From Salinibacterium sp. PAMC 21357 (GTDB lineage Bacteria > Actinomycetota > Actinomycetes > Actinomycetales > Microbacteriaceae), in assembly GCF_000247645.1 (NCBI RefSeq), contig NZ_AHWA01000002.1:558001-622000 (forward strand): a DNA stretch of 64,000 bases, given 5' to 3'. Positions 37,447-47,443 of the stretch are shown piece after piece; position 1 is the first letter of the stretch; the number at the start of each line of letters is the position of its first letter. The notes under the pieces were generated by a model. That model was given only the letters and a program-made list of their open reading frames with translations. It was not told the DNA's origin and did no database searches. Position numbers and translations under genes: made by a program.

Positions 37447-38972
37447 GGCTTCCAGCCCTCCGAGTCTGCCAGTGCCAGTGCTTCACCGACGAGGGAAATG
37501 GAGCCAGTAACAACAACGGCACGGCGTTCGTTCTCGCCAGCCCACGCACGCGCCAGCTCCATCGCCTCAGCGAAGGAGTCGAAGTCGGTCGTTTCTTCTG
37601 AGAACTCGCGAACGACCTCAACGAGGTCTTCTGGCGCGATAGCCCGATCGGACTGAGAAGTGGTGACGTAGAAGCGATTAGCGACCGGGGCAAGGGCCTC
37701 AACGATGCCCTTGGCATCCTTGTCGTCAAGAACGCCGATAACGAAGGCGATCTCGTCGAAGGTGAAGTATTCCTTGAGCGCCGCCGCCAGCGCGGTTGCG
37801 CCATGGGGGTTGTGCGCCGCATCCACGATCACCGTAGGTTCGGCACCGATAACCTGTAGCCGGCCAGGTGAGGTAACCGTCGCGAGACCCTCGGCCAGCA
37901 CATCGCCAACCAGCGCCTGACTACCATCTCCGAGGAATGACTCGACCGCGGCGATTGCGAGGGCGGCATTATGCCCCTGAAACTCGCCGAAGAGCGGCAC
38001 GAACAGATCGGAGTACGTGCCCGCGAGCCCGCGAACCGAAATGAGTTGGCCGCCGACGGCAACATTGCTGCTGAGTAGTTCGAAAGCGTCGCCCTCGAAG
38101 CCGAGCTTGGACTCCGTGAGATCAGCGGCACGCTCTAGCTCAATTTGAGCATCCGGGGTTTGCACTGCCGAGACGATTGAGGCAGCAGGCTTAATGATTC
38201 CCGATTTTGTTCGCGCGATCTCCGAAATCGTGGTGCCTAACCGCTGGGTGTGATCGAGGGCAATGGGGCTGAACACGGCGACTTGACCATCGGCGACGTT
38301 AGTGGAATCCCATTCCCCGCCCATTCCGACCTCGAGCACAGCAACATCGATCGGTGCATCCGCGAAACTAGCAAAGGCGAGAACCGTGAGTGCTTCAAAG
38401 TAGGTCAGCGGCTCTTCGCTTTTGGCCAGGAGCTCCGCATCCACCATAAGAATGAAGGGACGGATGTCGGCCCAGTTGGCCGCAAGAGCGCGGTTAGAAA
38501 TTGCCCGCCCATCGATGACGATCCGCTCGTTCACGCGAACCAGGTGGGGGCTCGTCATCAGACCGGTGCGCAAACCGTATGCGCGCAGAATGCTCTCGAT
38601 GATGCGGCTCGTTGAGGTCTTCCCATTGGTGCCAGTGACGTGGATCACGGGATAGGTGCGCTGGGGGTCACCGATGAGCTCTACAGCACGACGGGTGGCT
38701 TCGAGGCGCGGCTGGGGAGCCTGCTCCCCGATGCGCGCAAGAAGTTCGTCATAGACAAGGGCGGCATCTTGCGCGTACTCGGAGTCTTCTAGTTCGAAGT
38801 CAGAGTCGTCATCAATGTTGGTGCCCTCAAAGCCGTCGGCGAAGGGGCTGAGGTCGGCGAGCGGGTTTGCTGCTTCCTGCTCAAGCTCGGCTCGCTCTTC
38901 GTCCGTCAGCGAATCATCGAAAGATTCCTCAGGCTCGGCGGTGTCGTCGAATTCATCATCGCGGTCAGACAT
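37443..38972 (-). CDS. folC: Bifunctional folylpolyglutamate/dihydrofolate synthase FolC with acidic N-terminal extension
   Basis: A Mur-ligase-type enzyme that adds glutamate to dihydropteroate and folates. ATP loop [12 protein letters not shown], the segment [32 protein letters not shown], and PGRLQVIG...[10 protein letters not shown] are typical. The first 70 residues are an unusual acidic stretch (for example [16 protein letters not shown]). Start set at ATG 38972, overlapping the ileS stop by 8 bp; the upstream extension would enter ileS. Length 509 residues. Confidence 0.92.
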   Translation of the reverse strand: MSDRDDEFDDTAEPEESFDDSLTDEERAELEQEAANPLADLSPFADGFEGTNIDDDSDFELEDSEYAQDAALVYDELLARIGEQAPQPRLEATRRAVELIGDPQRTYPVIHVTGTNGKTSTSRIIESILRAYGLRTGLMTSPHLVRVNERIVIDGRAISNRALAANWADIRPFILMVDAELLAKSEEPLTYFEALTVLAFASFADAPIDVAVLEVGMGGEWDSTNVADGQVAVFSPIALDHTQRLGTTISEIARTKSGIIKPAASIVSAVQTPDAQIELERAADLTESKLGFEGDAFELLSSNVAVGGQLISVRGLAGTYSDLFVPLFGEFQGHNAALAIAAVESFLGDGSQALVGDVLAEGLATVTSPGRLQVIGAEPTVIVDAAHNPHGATALAAALKEYFTFDEIAFVIGVLDDKDAKGIVEALAPVANRFYVTTSQSDRAIAPEDLVEVVREFSEETTDFDSFAEAMELARAWAGENERRAVVVTGSISLVGEALALADSEGWKP

Positions 38973-41900
38973 TGATCGTTCCCATCTTGGTGATGTCAAT
39001 CACCAGCGCGCCCGCGTTGGCATATTTTCCTGCCGGCAGTTCGGTGCGGTAGGTCTCAATTGTGCCCTCTGAAAGTTCATTCGCGAAGCTCTGGACGGTG
39101 GATTGCGCTGCAAGCGTTTCTGAGGCGATCATGGCGCTGTGGAAGCCGATCGCTTCATGGTCAGCAGCATCAAGGGCACTGATGACGAGAGCGATCCGGT
39201 CGCTCACCTCGAAGCCGGCGGCCTTACGCGCATCCTGAATGACACGGATGGTGTCGCGAGCCAAGCCTTCAGCCGAGAGTTCCGGTGTGAGTTGCGTATC
39301 AATGATCACGAAGCCACCATCGGAGAGGAACGCGATTGCGCTCGCCTCATCGGCTGCTTCCATCTGCAGTTCGTACTCCGTCGACTCCAACGGCATACCG
39401 TCTACCGACACCCCAGCGGCAGTCGTCTCCCAGTTGCCGGACTTGGCCTCTTTGATGACGTGCTGGACCTGCTTGCCGATGCGCGGCCCCAAGGCTCGGG
39501 CATTGACGGTGAGCTTCTTGGTGATACCAAAGCTCTCCAACGAGCCCTCTTCGAGCGCCTCGAATTGCACCGTCTTGACGTTGAGTTCGTCGCGAATGAT
39601 GCCGCTGAAGTGAGCCAGAGCATCCGGCGCATCACTAACGATCGTGAGAGATGCCAGCGGAAGGCGCACACGCAGGCTGCGAGCCTTGCGCAGAGCGAGC
39701 CCGCTCGAGGCGATCTCACGCACGCGGTCCATCGACTCGACCAGATCGTGATCAGCGGGGAAAGCGGCGGCATCAGGCCAGTCAGTGAGGTGCACGCTGC
39801 GACCGTTGGTGAGGCCGCGCCACATCTCTTCGGAGACCAGCGGGAGCAGCGGTGCCGCAACCCGAGCAACAGTTTCGAGAACCGTGTAGAGCGTATCGAA
39901 GGCGTCAGTGTCGTCGCCGCTCCAGAAACGGTCCCGGCTGCGGCGCACGTACCAGTTGGTAAGCACGTCGGCGAAGTCGCGCAGTTTCGCAGCGGCCATG
40001 GGGCTATCGAGCGCTTCAAGCTCGGCGGTTACATCGTCGATGAGCTCCCCGGTCTTGGCGAGCAGGTAGCGGTCGAGAACGTTGGTCGAATCGGTGCGCC
40101 AGGTCGCTTCATAGTTGTCTGCCGCGTTGGCGTACAGAGTGAAGAAGTAATACGTGCTCCACAACGGGAGAAGCATCTGCCGGACACCATCGCGGATGCC
40201 CTCTTCGGTGACCATGAGGTTTCCGCCGCGGATTACCGAGCTCGACATGAGGAACCAGCGCATCGCGTCGGCGCCATCGCGTTCAAAGACTTCGGAGACA
40301 TTGGGGTAGTTACCCAAGCTCTTGGACATTTTCTGTCCGTCACTACCCAGAACAATGCCGTGGCTGATGACGTTCGAGAATGCGGGGCGATCAAAGAGAG
40401 CCGTCGAGAGCGTGTGGAGGGTGTAGAACCATCCGCGGGTCTGACCGATGTACTCCACGATGAAGTCGGCCGGGCTGTGGCTATCAAACCATTCTTGGTT
40501 CTCGAAGGGGTAGTGCACTTGAGCGAACGGCATCGAACCCGAGTCGAACCAGACATCGAGCACGTCTTCGATGCGACGCATCGTCGACTGACCGGTGGGG
40601 TCATCCGGGTTCGGACGCGTCAGTTCGTCGATGAACGGGCGGTGCAGGTCGGGCTCGCCTTCGTGGTTGAGGGGTAGACGGCCGAAATCGGCTTCCATCT
40701 CAGCGAGCGAGCCATAAACATCCACGCGCGGGAAGTCAGGGTTGTCGCTCTTCCAGATCGGGATCGGGGAGCCCCAGTAACGGTTGCGGCTGATCGACCA
40801 GTCGCGGGCATTGCTGACCCACTTGCCGAATTGGCCCTCTTTGACGTTCTCGGGAACCCAGTTGATTTGTTGATTGAGCTCGCCCATGCGATCGCGGAAC
40901 TCGGGAACCTTCACGAACCAGCTTGAGACTGCCTTGTAGATCAGCGGGTTGCGGCAGCGCCAGCAGTGCGGGTACGAGTGCTCGTAGCTGGCGACCTTGA
41001 GCAGGCGGCCCTCTTCGCGCAGCAGCTTCGTGAGTGGCTTGTTGGCATCGAACACCTGCAGACCCTCGACGGGCGGCACAGAAGATAAGAACTTGCCGCC
41101 ATCATCAACTGAGATGACCACGGGGATACCGGCAGCAGCACACACATTTTGGTCATCTTCACCGTAGGCAGGGGCCTGGTGAACGATGCCGGTGCCTTCA
41201 CCGGTAGCAACGTAGTCGGCAACCAGGAACTGCCATGCGTTTTCGGTGCCATACGTTTCGGCGTCTTCGTAGAAATCCCACAGGCGGTCGTAGTGCACGC
41301 CAGCAAGTTCGGCACCCTTGATTGTGCGCGTCACAGCGGCGAGTGCTTCTTCGGCGGTCTCGTAGCCGAGCTCTTTTGCGTGGGCAGCGACGGTGTCTCC
41401 CGCGAGCATAAACTGCGCCGAGCCTTCTTCTGAGCCATCACCGGCACCCAAGGGGCCAGCAGGCAGCACGGCATAGTCGATGTCGGGGCCGACCGCGAGG
41501 GCAAGGTTAGTGGGCAGAGTCCACGGGGTCGTGGTCCAGGCGAGAGCCTTCACACCGGTGAGGCCGAGCGCTTCGGCCTTCACGCCGTCGAGCGGGAACG
41601 TGACGGTGACGGTCTGGTCTTGACGCATCTTGTAGACGTCGTCATCCATCCGTAGTTCGTGGTTCGAGAGCGGGGTTTCGTCGTTCCAGCAGTACGGCAG
41701 CACTCGGAAACCCTCGTAGGCGAGGTCCTTAGTGTGCAGTTGCTTGAACGCCCAAATCACGCTCTCCATGAAGTTGACGTCGAGCGTCTTGTAGTCGTTC
41801 TCGAAGTCAACCCAGCGCGCCATGCGCGTCACGTACTCCTGCCATTCGCCGGTGTACTTGAGCACCGACTCTCGAGCTGCAGCATTGAACTTGTCGATGC

Positions 41901-42255
41901 CCATCTCTTCGATTTGAGCCTTCTCGGTGATGCCGAGCTGGCGCATCGCTTCAAGCTCGGCAGGCAGACCGTGCGTGTCCCAGCCGAAACGGCGGTGCAC
42001 TTGCTTGCCGCGCATGGTCTGGTAGCGCGGGAAGAGATCTTTGGCATAACCGGTCAGCAAGTGACCGTAGTGCGGCAGTCCGTTGGCAAACGGTGGGCCA
42101 TCGTAAAAGACCCACTCATCGCAGCCTTCGCGCTGATCGATGGATGCCTGAAAAGTGCCGTCCGATTTCCAGTACGACAAAATTTGCTCTTCGATCGCCG
42201 GGAATTTTGGTGACGGCGCTACGGAATCATCTGACCGGTGGCGAGGATACGACAT
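38965..42255 (-). CDS. ileS: Isoleucyl-tRNA synthetase
   Basis: A 1096-residue class I synthetase. HIGH-type motif in [15 protein letters not shown], editing (CP1) domain in the middle ([14 protein letters not shown]), Trp-rich [12 protein letters not shown] zinc-like segment, KMSKS in [13 protein letters not shown], and a long anticodon-binding C-terminus. The HYGH form and length place it with the eukaryote-like IleRS2 group. True start is ATG 42255 ([10 protein letters not shown]) after GGAG; the 31-residue upstream extension lies inside the T-box. Confidence 0.95.
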   Translation of the reverse strand: MSYPRHRSDDSVAPSPKFPAIEEQILSYWKSDGTFQASIDQREGCDEWVFYDGPPFANGLPHYGHLLTGYAKDLFPRYQTMRGKQVHRRFGWDTHGLPAELEAMRQLGITEKAQIEEMGIDKFNAAARESVLKYTGEWQEYVTRMARWVDFENDYKTLDVNFMESVIWAFKQLHTKDLAYEGFRVLPYCWNDETPLSNHELRMDDDVYKMRQDQTVTVTFPLDGVKAEALGLTGVKALAWTTTPWTLPTNLALAVGPDIDYAVLPAGPLGAGDGSEEGSAQFMLAGDTVAAHAKELGYETAEEALAAVTRTIKGAELAGVHYDRLWDFYEDAETYGTENAWQFLVADYVATGEGTGIVHQAPAYGEDDQNVCAAAGIPVVISVDDGGKFLSSVPPVEGLQVFDANKPLTKLLREEGRLLKVASYEHSYPHCWRCRNPLIYKAVSSWFVKVPEFRDRMGELNQQINWVPENVKEGQFGKWVSNARDWSISRNRYWGSPIPIWKSDNPDFPRVDVYGSLAEMEADFGRLPLNHEGEPDLHRPFIDELTRPNPDDPTGQSTMRRIEDVLDVWFDSGSMPFAQVHYPFENQEWFDSHSPADFIVEYIGQTRGWFYTLHTLSTALFDRPAFSNVISHGIVLGSDGQKMSKSLGNYPNVSEVFERDGADAMRWFLMSSSVIRGGNLMVTEEGIRDGVRQMLLPLWSTYYFFTLYANAADNYEATWRTDSTNVLDRYLLAKTGELIDDVTAELEALDSPMAAAKLRDFADVLTNWYVRRSRDRFWSGDDTDAFDTLYTVLETVARVAAPLLPLVSEEMWRGLTNGRSVHLTDWPDAAAFPADHDLVESMDRVREIASSGLALRKARSLRVRLPLASLTIVSDAPDALAHFSGIIRDELNVKTVQFEALEEGSLESFGITKKLTVNARALGPRIGKQVQHVIKEAKSGNWETTAAGVSVDGMPLESTEYELQMEAADEASAIAFLSDGGFVIIDTQLTPELSAEGLARDTIRVIQDARKAAGFEVSDRIALVISALDAADHEAIGFHSAMIASETLAAQSTVQSFANELSEGTIETYRTELPAGKYANAGALVIDITKMGTINV

Positions 42256-42470
42256 GAGGCTCCAGTGGTACGTAGGTGCGAATAATCTGCACGAGGACGA
42301 CTTCTCAGCCGCGGTACCACCCCGCTTGTGCACCCTGCGGTACACCACTCATATCGCTGTAACGGGCTTACCCGTTCGGTTCTACTGTCGCCGGCTCCCC
42401 TGCCGTAGCTGAGGTTGAGACGATTTCTTCCGAATGCTCCCCGGTGATAGCCGGTTCATAGCGTCTGGCG
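42256..42470 (-). promoter_or_regulatory. T-box (ultrashort Stem I) upstream of ileS
   Basis: The minus-strand leader contains the T-box signature TGGTACCGCGG (42309-42319), which pairs with the NCCA end of uncharged tRNA. A minimal Stem I has CCGG/CCGG around the loop CTATCA (42441-42454), presenting ATC, an isoleucine codon, as specifier. There is no terminator T-run; the element ends next to the GGAG ribosome site, so it probably acts on translation, as in other actinobacterial ileS T-boxes. TATCAT at 42474-42479 may be the -10 element. Confidence 0.88.
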
Positions 42471-42503
42471 TCAATGATACGCGAGTTAGCTGACCGTTGA
42501 GCG

Positions 42504-43508
42504 CTACTTTTTGGCGACCGTGGCGAGGGCTTCGGCAGCAAGCGGCGCGTCGTGCATCGTGACGATGAACTTTTTGCCGTTCATCCGCGTCACCTCGAGT
42601 GCTTCACCTTTGGAGAGCACAATTCCGCTGCGGCCGCCCGGGGCCCAACGCCAGCCGTAGCCGCCGAATTCACCGAGGGGATCAACAGATACAACGGCGA
42701 CAGAGGAGATCTGATCAGGCGCGATCGTCGTTCGTGGCCAACCGAGCGCCGATCGCACGCGCAGGCCCCGGTGATCGATCGTGATGCGCCACGACAGAGT
42801 GCTGACCGCGAGTGTGATGACGAAAATACCGACCGCTGCTGGCAGCAACAACTCGGCCGGATTTGAAACCGCCTGAATGGCTAACGCCAGGCCGAGCGCA
42901 ACGAGGGCGACCGCCGCAATCAGCACCACGCCAGGTCCGAGGCGGGTGGTCGTCGAAAAGTACACACGTTCGGTGGGCGAACCTGCGACAGGACGCGCCT
43001 GCACCGCTGTGGGCTGAATTCGTTCTGCTGCAGGAAGCATGAGCCAGGCCAAGAACCCCATCAGCGCCGCGATGGGCAGCGCCGCGAGCAATACACCAAT
43101 GGGATCTGGCGCGTTCTCCGCGCTCTCGAGCCCGCGCTGAATCGCGAGAGAACCCGCGGCAAGAACGGTGATCGATACCGCCAAGAAGACAGAGGTCGCC
43201 ACCATCACTTTATGCGCCCACAGCATCCCGCCATTGGGGCCACCCCTCCAGCTGGCGATGGCGGAAAACGCGACGAAGGCGAGTGTAATCATCAGTGGAA
43301 GCGCAATCATGCCGCCGACAGTTGAGTACCCGTTGACGCCAGACGGCCCCCAGTGCGAGGCAACAGGGTTCGGGAGTTCGGGGATCCAGAGGGCCATGAC
43401 GAAAGCCCCCACCACAGTGATGAGAAGCGGGATCACCACGCCAATCACGATGATGAGGCGGCGGTTGCGCGTGAGTTGGGGCGCAACGTTCTCGGCGGGA
43501 AGGGTCAT
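42504..43508 (-). CDS. DUF1648 domain membrane protein
   Basis: A 334-residue protein with about six membrane helices. The N-terminal DUF1648 motif is PNPVASHWGPSGVNGYS followed by LPLMITLAF. The C-terminal soluble domain (about 225-334) has a PH-like pattern with ITIDHRGLRVRSALGWPRTTI. Paired with the YtrA-type GntR regulator, with which it overlaps by 4 bp. Such pairs often serve cell-envelope stress; function unproven. Confidence 0.8.
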   Translation of the reverse strand: MTLPAENVAPQLTRNRRLIIVIGVVIPLLITVVGAFVMALWIPELPNPVASHWGPSGVNGYSTVGGMIALPLMITLAFVAFSAIASWRGGPNGGMLWAHKVMVATSVFLAVSITVLAAGSLAIQRGLESAENAPDPIGVLLAALPIAALMGFLAWLMLPAAERIQPTAVQARPVAGSPTERVYFSTTTRLGPGVVLIAAVALVALGLALAIQAVSNPAELLLPAAVGIFVITLAVSTLSWRITIDHRGLRVRSALGWPRTTIAPDQISSVAVVSVDPLGEFGGYGWRWAPGGRSGIVLSKGEALEVTRMNGKKFIVTMHDAPLAAEALATVAKK

Positions 43509-43855
43509 TGGTATTCCTCTCGGATGAGGGCGGTCAGTGCGGCTAAGGAAATCTTCTGGGTGCGGGCTTCCGCCACGATCGCGGCGACGCCCTCGGTGAG
43601 GGAGTCGTAGCTGTGGGCGGTGGCGGCAACTATCGCTCCGCGACCGCGGCGGAGTTCGATGAACCCCTCGTCGCGAAGCTCTTGATACGCCCGCAACACG
43701 GTGTGCATATTGACTCCGAGCGAGCCGGCTAATTCACGCGCACTGGGAAGCCTCTCCCCTGGCGTGACCGACTTATCGATGACTGATTGGCGGATGCTCG
43801 CCGCGAGTTGCTCGAATAGCGGCGTCTCGGACGCGGGATCGACTCGAACCAACAT
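43505..43855 (-). CDS. GntR-family regulator, YtrA subfamily
   Basis: A 116-residue protein with only the winged helix-turn-helix (PLFEQLAASIRQSVID..PGERLPSARELAGSLGVNMHTVLRAYQELRDEGFIELRRGRGAIV) and a short dimerisation tail, as in YtrA. It probably represses its own operon through the CTAGTTGAACTAG palindrome in its promoter. The transcript looks leaderless: TATAGT is 6 nt before the ATG. Confidence 0.92.
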   Translation of the reverse strand: MLVRVDPASETPLFEQLAASIRQSVIDKSVTPGERLPSARELAGSLGVNMHTVLRAYQELRDEGFIELRRGRGAIVAATAHSYDSLTEGVAAIVAEARTQKISLAALTALIREEYQ

Positions 43856-43861
43856 GGTTCC

Positions 43862-43891
43862 ACTATAGTTGTTCTAGTTGAACTAGCACAA
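43862..43891 (-). promoter_or_regulatory. Promoter and operator of the GntR-DUF1648 operon
   Basis: On the minus strand TTGTGC (43886-43891, -35) and TATAGT (43862-43867, -10) are 18 bp apart. Between them lies the perfect 6-1-6 palindrome CTAGTTCAACTAG (43874-43886). A dimeric regulator bound there would exclude RNA polymerase; autorepression by the GntR protein is the simplest reading. Confidence 0.65.
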
Positions 43892-43919
43892 GTTAGTTTT
43901 ACGGAGACCGGCTGCCGCC

Positions 43920-45173
43920 TCAGAACCGGCGTCGCGCGGGCATCTCTTGCACGTGCTTGAGCTCGGGGGCAGATGCGGGCGCCGAACTCAGTCGACGTGC
44001 CAACCGGGCAGTCCACGGGCTTGCCGTCGCACCATGGGCAAAGACACTGACGAGGATCGTCCACACCGCTACCGAGAACACAGTGTCGGCCACGGAACCA
44101 CTCAGCTCATCGAACACCAGCAGCGCGAACAGAATCGAGGCAAGTCCCCTCGGCCCGAACCAGCCAATGAAAAGCCGCGTCTCGAAGCGGGTTCCCGACC
44201 ACGCCAGCGCTATGAGCACAGGCAGGATGCGCACCACGGTCAGCGACAGCACTACGTAGAGTGCGATCTGCCAAGTGAGCGAGGTGAGGATGGGCGCCGC
44301 GAGTACCGCGCCGAACACCAGGAACGTGATTGAGCTCAGCAGCTCCCCCTCATCTTCGGTGAAGTCTTGAACATCCTCGCAATGGTCGCGGGCAACAGCG
44401 CTGAAGGCGAGTCCCGCCACGAAGGCGGCAATGAAGCCATTGCCGCCGACAACTCCGGCGCTCGCGTAGGCAGCGACGGCAATAGCGATGGTGGCCAGCT
44501 GACGGTAAATGCCGTCCACGAAGCCCGCACTCGCTGCTCGACTCAGCAGCCAGCCGCCCAGCAGCCCGACCACACTGCCGAAGAGAACCCCGAACCCGAT
44601 CTGCTGCGCCGCGAACAGACCCCAGCCCTGCCCCGCGCCCGCTCCCGTTTCGGTCGCCGCAATCGCGAGGAAGACCGTGACGACCGGAACCATGATTCCG
44701 TCGTTGAGTCCGCTCTCCACGTTGAGGGCCTGCCGAATGCGAACCGGCAACCTTTTATCGCTGACGACCGCTTGACCGAGCGCAGCATCCGTCGGTGCCA
44801 GGATTGCGGCAATGAGCGCAGCCTCGATGAACGTGAGTTCGCCGAACAGGGCCCAGGCCGCGAGCGCTCCGAGCGCGATTGTGAGTGGAAGGCCGATGCC
44901 CAGTAGGCGCAGCGGGAGAAAGATCTGGTTGCGCAACGCTCGAAGATCGATGCGCACGGCATCCGTGAAGAGCACCAGCACGAGGGTGGCTTCCACAAGA
45001 ATCGACACCACCTCGCTCTTGAGGTCGAGCTGAAACCACTGAGCCCCGACGACACCCAACAGAATGCCCGCAGCAGTGAAGACCATCGGTGCCGTGACGG
45101 GAGACAATGCCAGCTTGCGCGAGACCATCGCGAAGGCGAACACGACTACGGCGACGATCGCGAGTTCGGTCAT
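43920..45173 (-). CDS. Cation:proton antiporter, CPA1 (NhaP/SOD2-like)
   Basis: A 417-residue membrane protein with about 12 helices. Core motifs: LFTDAVRIDL, APTDAALGQAVVSDKRLPVRIRQALNVESGLNDG (unwound helices with Asp pair), and WFGPRGLASILFALLV. It exchanges Na+ or K+ for H+. Start set at ATG 45173 after AGGA; a 120-residue in-frame extension lies in the divergent transporter's upstream region and is rejected. Single-gene unit. Confidence 0.88.
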   Translation of the reverse strand: MTELAIVAVVVFAFAMVSRKLALSPVTAPMVFTAAGILLGVVGAQWFQLDLKSEVVSILVEATLVLVLFTDAVRIDLRALRNQIFLPLRLLGIGLPLTIALGALAAWALFGELTFIEAALIAAILAPTDAALGQAVVSDKRLPVRIRQALNVESGLNDGIMVPVVTVFLAIAATETGAGAGQGWGLFAAQQIGFGVLFGSVVGLLGGWLLSRAASAGFVDGIYRQLATIAIAVAAYASAGVVGGNGFIAAFVAGLAFSAVARDHCEDVQDFTEDEGELLSSITFLVFGAVLAAPILTSLTWQIALYVVLSLTVVRILPVLIALAWSGTRFETRLFIGWFGPRGLASILFALLVFDELSGSVADTVFSVAVWTILVSVFAHGATASPWTARLARRLSSAPASAPELKHVQEMPARRRF

Positions 45174-45332
45174 AGTTCCTCCACTGCAGAACGAGGTACG
45201 GCACGCCCCGCGGCTGAGCACAACCACTGCGCGGCACCGGGGTGGCTCAAGGCTACGGGAATGCTGCACGAATACGCGCGGTTGCACCGGTGGGCCGACG
45301 CACGTTGCCCATCCGCACACCAGAAACGACTC

Positions 45333-46544
45333 ATGCGCCGCCAGATCCCTCGCCCGAACCACCCGGGCACCAGTGCACCGGTCGTGCGCGTGCGCCGACG
45401 CCTGCTTCTGCGGGAGCTCAGCAGCCCGCGCCTCGTGATCTCGAACATCAGCCCTAACTGGTTCGCCTCCGTTATGGGCACAGGGATCGTCGCGAACGCC
45501 GCCGCAACGCTGCCGCTCATCGCTCCACAACTCCACGTGTTTGCGAGCACCGTCTGGGTGATCGCGACCGTCTTATTGGTAGGGCTTATCGCCGCGAGCG
45601 CAGCGCACTGGATCGCCCACCGCGAGGCTGCGCTTTCGCACCACCGGCATCCGGTGATGGTTCACTTCTATGGTGCGCCGCCCCTGGCGATTCTGACCAT
45701 TGGCGCTGGTGCGTTGCTCTTCGGCCCCGACATCATCGGTGCGGATGCTGCGCTCACCATCGCACTGATCTTGTGGTCGATCGGCACCGTGTTTGGCCTC
45801 GCGACCGCCGTGATTGTGCCGTTCTTGACCTTCACGTCGTCATCTGTCACGGATCACTCCGCTTTCGGAGGCTGGCTGATGCCCGTGGTCCCGCCCTTGG
45901 TCTCGGCAGCAGCCGGTGCACCACTGATCCCGTTTTTGCCTGAAGGCGAGGCGCGGCTGACGATGCTGCTCGCCTGCTACGCGATGTTCGGGCTCAGCAT
46001 AATCGCCACCGCGGTGATGCTCCCGCTGATCTGGGGACGACTGGCACGACACAACATCGGCAACTCAGCAGCGGTACCGACCCTGTGGATTGTGCTTGGC
46101 CCGCTCGGCCAGTCGATTACGGCAGCGATTGTTCTTGGCGCGGTCGCCCCCTACGCGGTGTCGGCTGAGCTCGCCGACGCTCTCCGCCTTTTCGGCTTCA
46201 TTTACGGCGTTCCCACACTCGGGTTTGCTCTCCTCTGGATGGCGCTCGCGATCACGATGACGGTGCACACCGCGCGCCGCGGCTTGCCGTTCAGTCTCAC
46301 GTGGTGGTCGTTCACGTTCCCGGTGGGCAACATGGTCGTAGCGCTGAGTGTTCTCGCCGTCGCCACCGGTTCAACGGTGCTCGACGTGATGGCACTCCTG
46401 AGTTTTGTTGCTCTTGTTGGAGCGTGGGTGCTCGTCGCAGTGCGCACTTTTAGCGGGAGCGTCATTCACGGCACGCTGTTCTTGGCACCTCCTGTTGCGG
46501 CAGACGTTGGAACGCCGACGGTTCCCGCCGCGCCCGCGGCGTGA
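45333..46544 (+). CDS. TDT-family transporter (tellurite resistance/dicarboxylate, SLAC1-like)
   Basis: A protein of about 403 residues with ten membrane helices. Family hallmark ISPNWFASVMGTGIVANAA at the first helix and PSVGFALLWMALAITMTVH-like later helix (here PTLGFALLWMALAITM). Members move C4-dicarboxylate, sulfite or related anions. The start is uncertain: ATG 45333 is used; ATG 45261 or a downstream GTG in the basic segment VRVRRRLLLREL are alternatives, the last closest to the family's usual N-terminus. Confidence 0.8.
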   Translation: MRRQIPRPNHPGTSAPVVRVRRRLLLRELSSPRLVISNISPNWFASVMGTGIVANAAATLPLIAPQLHVFASTVWVIATVLLVGLIAASAAHWIAHREAALSHHRHPVMVHFYGAPPLAILTIGAGALLFGPDIIGADAALTIALILWSIGTVFGLATAVIVPFLTFTSSSVTDHSAFGGWLMPVVPPLVSAAAGAPLIPFLPEGEARLTMLLACYAMFGLSIIATAVMLPLIWGRLARHNIGNSAAVPTLWIVLGPLGQSITAAIVLGAVAPYAVSAELADALRLFGFIYGVPTLGFALLWMALAITMTVHTARRGLPFSLTWWSFTFPVGNMVVALSVLAVATGSTVLDVMALLSFVALVGAWVLVAVRTFSGSVIHGTLFLAPPVAADVGTPTVPAAPAA

Positions 46545-46630
46545 GAAGCGCGATTGTTATGCATCCAACAAATCTGAGCTGGTTTGTTGGTCGGACACAC
46601 GCGCACGTTCGCGCTAACTATGACTAGGGT

Positions 46631-46656
46631 TATTCAGGCACCGGCCTATTCAGGCA
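46631..46656 (+). repeat. Direct repeat TATTCAGGCA x2 upstream of bioY
   Basis: Two identical 10-mers (46631-46640 and 46647-46656), 16 bp apart, lie 40-66 bp before the bioY start, just after TAGGGT, a possible -10. They may be a regulator binding site. Confidence 0.5.
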
Positions 46657-46696
46657 GGTCTCTCTACAGTTCGCTGACAAAGGAAAGGAGCGTCGC

Positions 46697-47296
46697 GTGT
46701 CGACTCTCACTTTGACCCTCGGCCGTCCCACGCTTGCCGACACCGTCTTTTCTCGCAGCCTCGCGACTGACATTGCTCTGGTTAGCGCCGGCGCTGCGCT
46801 CACCGCTGTGATGGCCCAGGTTGTCGTGCCGCTCTATCCTGTGCCGATCACCGGCCAGACGCTTGCCGTTCTCCTTGTCGGTGCGTCACTCGGCGCTACC
46901 CGTGGCGCGATCTCGATGCTGCTCTACGCGCTTCTCGGCATTGTCGGACTGCCCGTGTTCAGCGAGGCTTCGTCGGGATTCGGCGTTATTGCTGGCACCA
47001 CTGGCGGCTACATCATCGGCTTTATCTTCGCTGCCGGCTTCACCGGATGGCTGGCTCAGCGCGACTGGGACAAGAAGTTCCTTGGCGCAGCTCTCTCCTT
47101 CCTCGGCGGCACTGCAGTGACGTTCGCGTTCGGGCTCACATGGCTGGCAATCGCTACTGGCGGAACGTTTGAACAGGTTCTCGCTTGGGGCCTCTACCCG
47201 TTCATCATCGGTGGCCTCATCAAGGCCGGCATTGCCGCAGCCGTGATCCCCACCACCTGGAAGATCGCGACCAAGTTCTCACGCAAACAGGACTAA
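46697..47296 (+). CDS. bioY: Biotin transporter BioY
   Basis: A 199-residue S-component with six helices. Typical: VPLYPVPITGQTLAVLLVGASLGATRGAISMLLYALLGIVGLPVF and GTTGGYIIGFI. BioY binds biotin and works with an ECF energising module; no bioM/bioN genes are adjacent, so it may use a shared module or act alone. GTG start after AAAGGAG. Followed by a clear terminator. Confidence 0.93.
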   Translation: MSTLTLTLGRPTLADTVFSRSLATDIALVSAGAALTAVMAQVVVPLYPVPITGQTLAVLLVGASLGATRGAISMLLYALLGIVGLPVFSEASSGFGVIAGTTGGYIIGFIFAAGFTGWLAQRDWDKKFLGAALSFLGGTAVTFAFGLTWLAIATGGTFEQVLAWGLYPFIIGGLIKAGIAAAVIPTTWKIATKFSRKQD

Positions 47297-47317
47297 CGCT
47301 CGTTCGAATTGCTCACT

Positions 47318-47359
47318 AAACCGGGTCGGTTTCGCTCACGCGAACCGGCCCGGTTTTTT
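47318..47359 (+). terminator. Rho-independent terminator of bioY
   Basis: AAACCGGGTCGGTTCGC-type arms (AAACCGGGTCGGTTTCG and GCGAACCGGCCCGGTTT) form a long hairpin with a short loop followed by T6 (47354-47359). Confidence 0.85.
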
Positions 47360-47364
47360 GTCCA

Positions 47365-47396
47365 GTTGGACTTAATGTACTGAGTTCAACAATAAT
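47365..47396 (+). promoter_or_regulatory. Promoter and candidate TetR operator of the peptide ABC operon
   Basis: GTTGGACT-N10-AGTTCAAC (47365-47390) is an imperfect 26-bp palindrome with further matches inside. TTGGAC (47366-47371) and AATAAT (47391-47396) are plausible -35/-10 elements, 19 bp apart. The palindrome sits between them, where a repressor such as the operon's TetR protein would act. Confidence 0.45.
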
Positions 47397-47443
47397 TGAG
47401 TGGCTCGCACCCGAGCACCCTCCCTCCACTCAAAAGGACCCCC

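Noticed and set aside
39139-40677. 512-codon open frame antisense to ileS
   Set aside because: Shadow of a GC-rich real gene; the product is Arg/Glu-biased with no recognisable motif.
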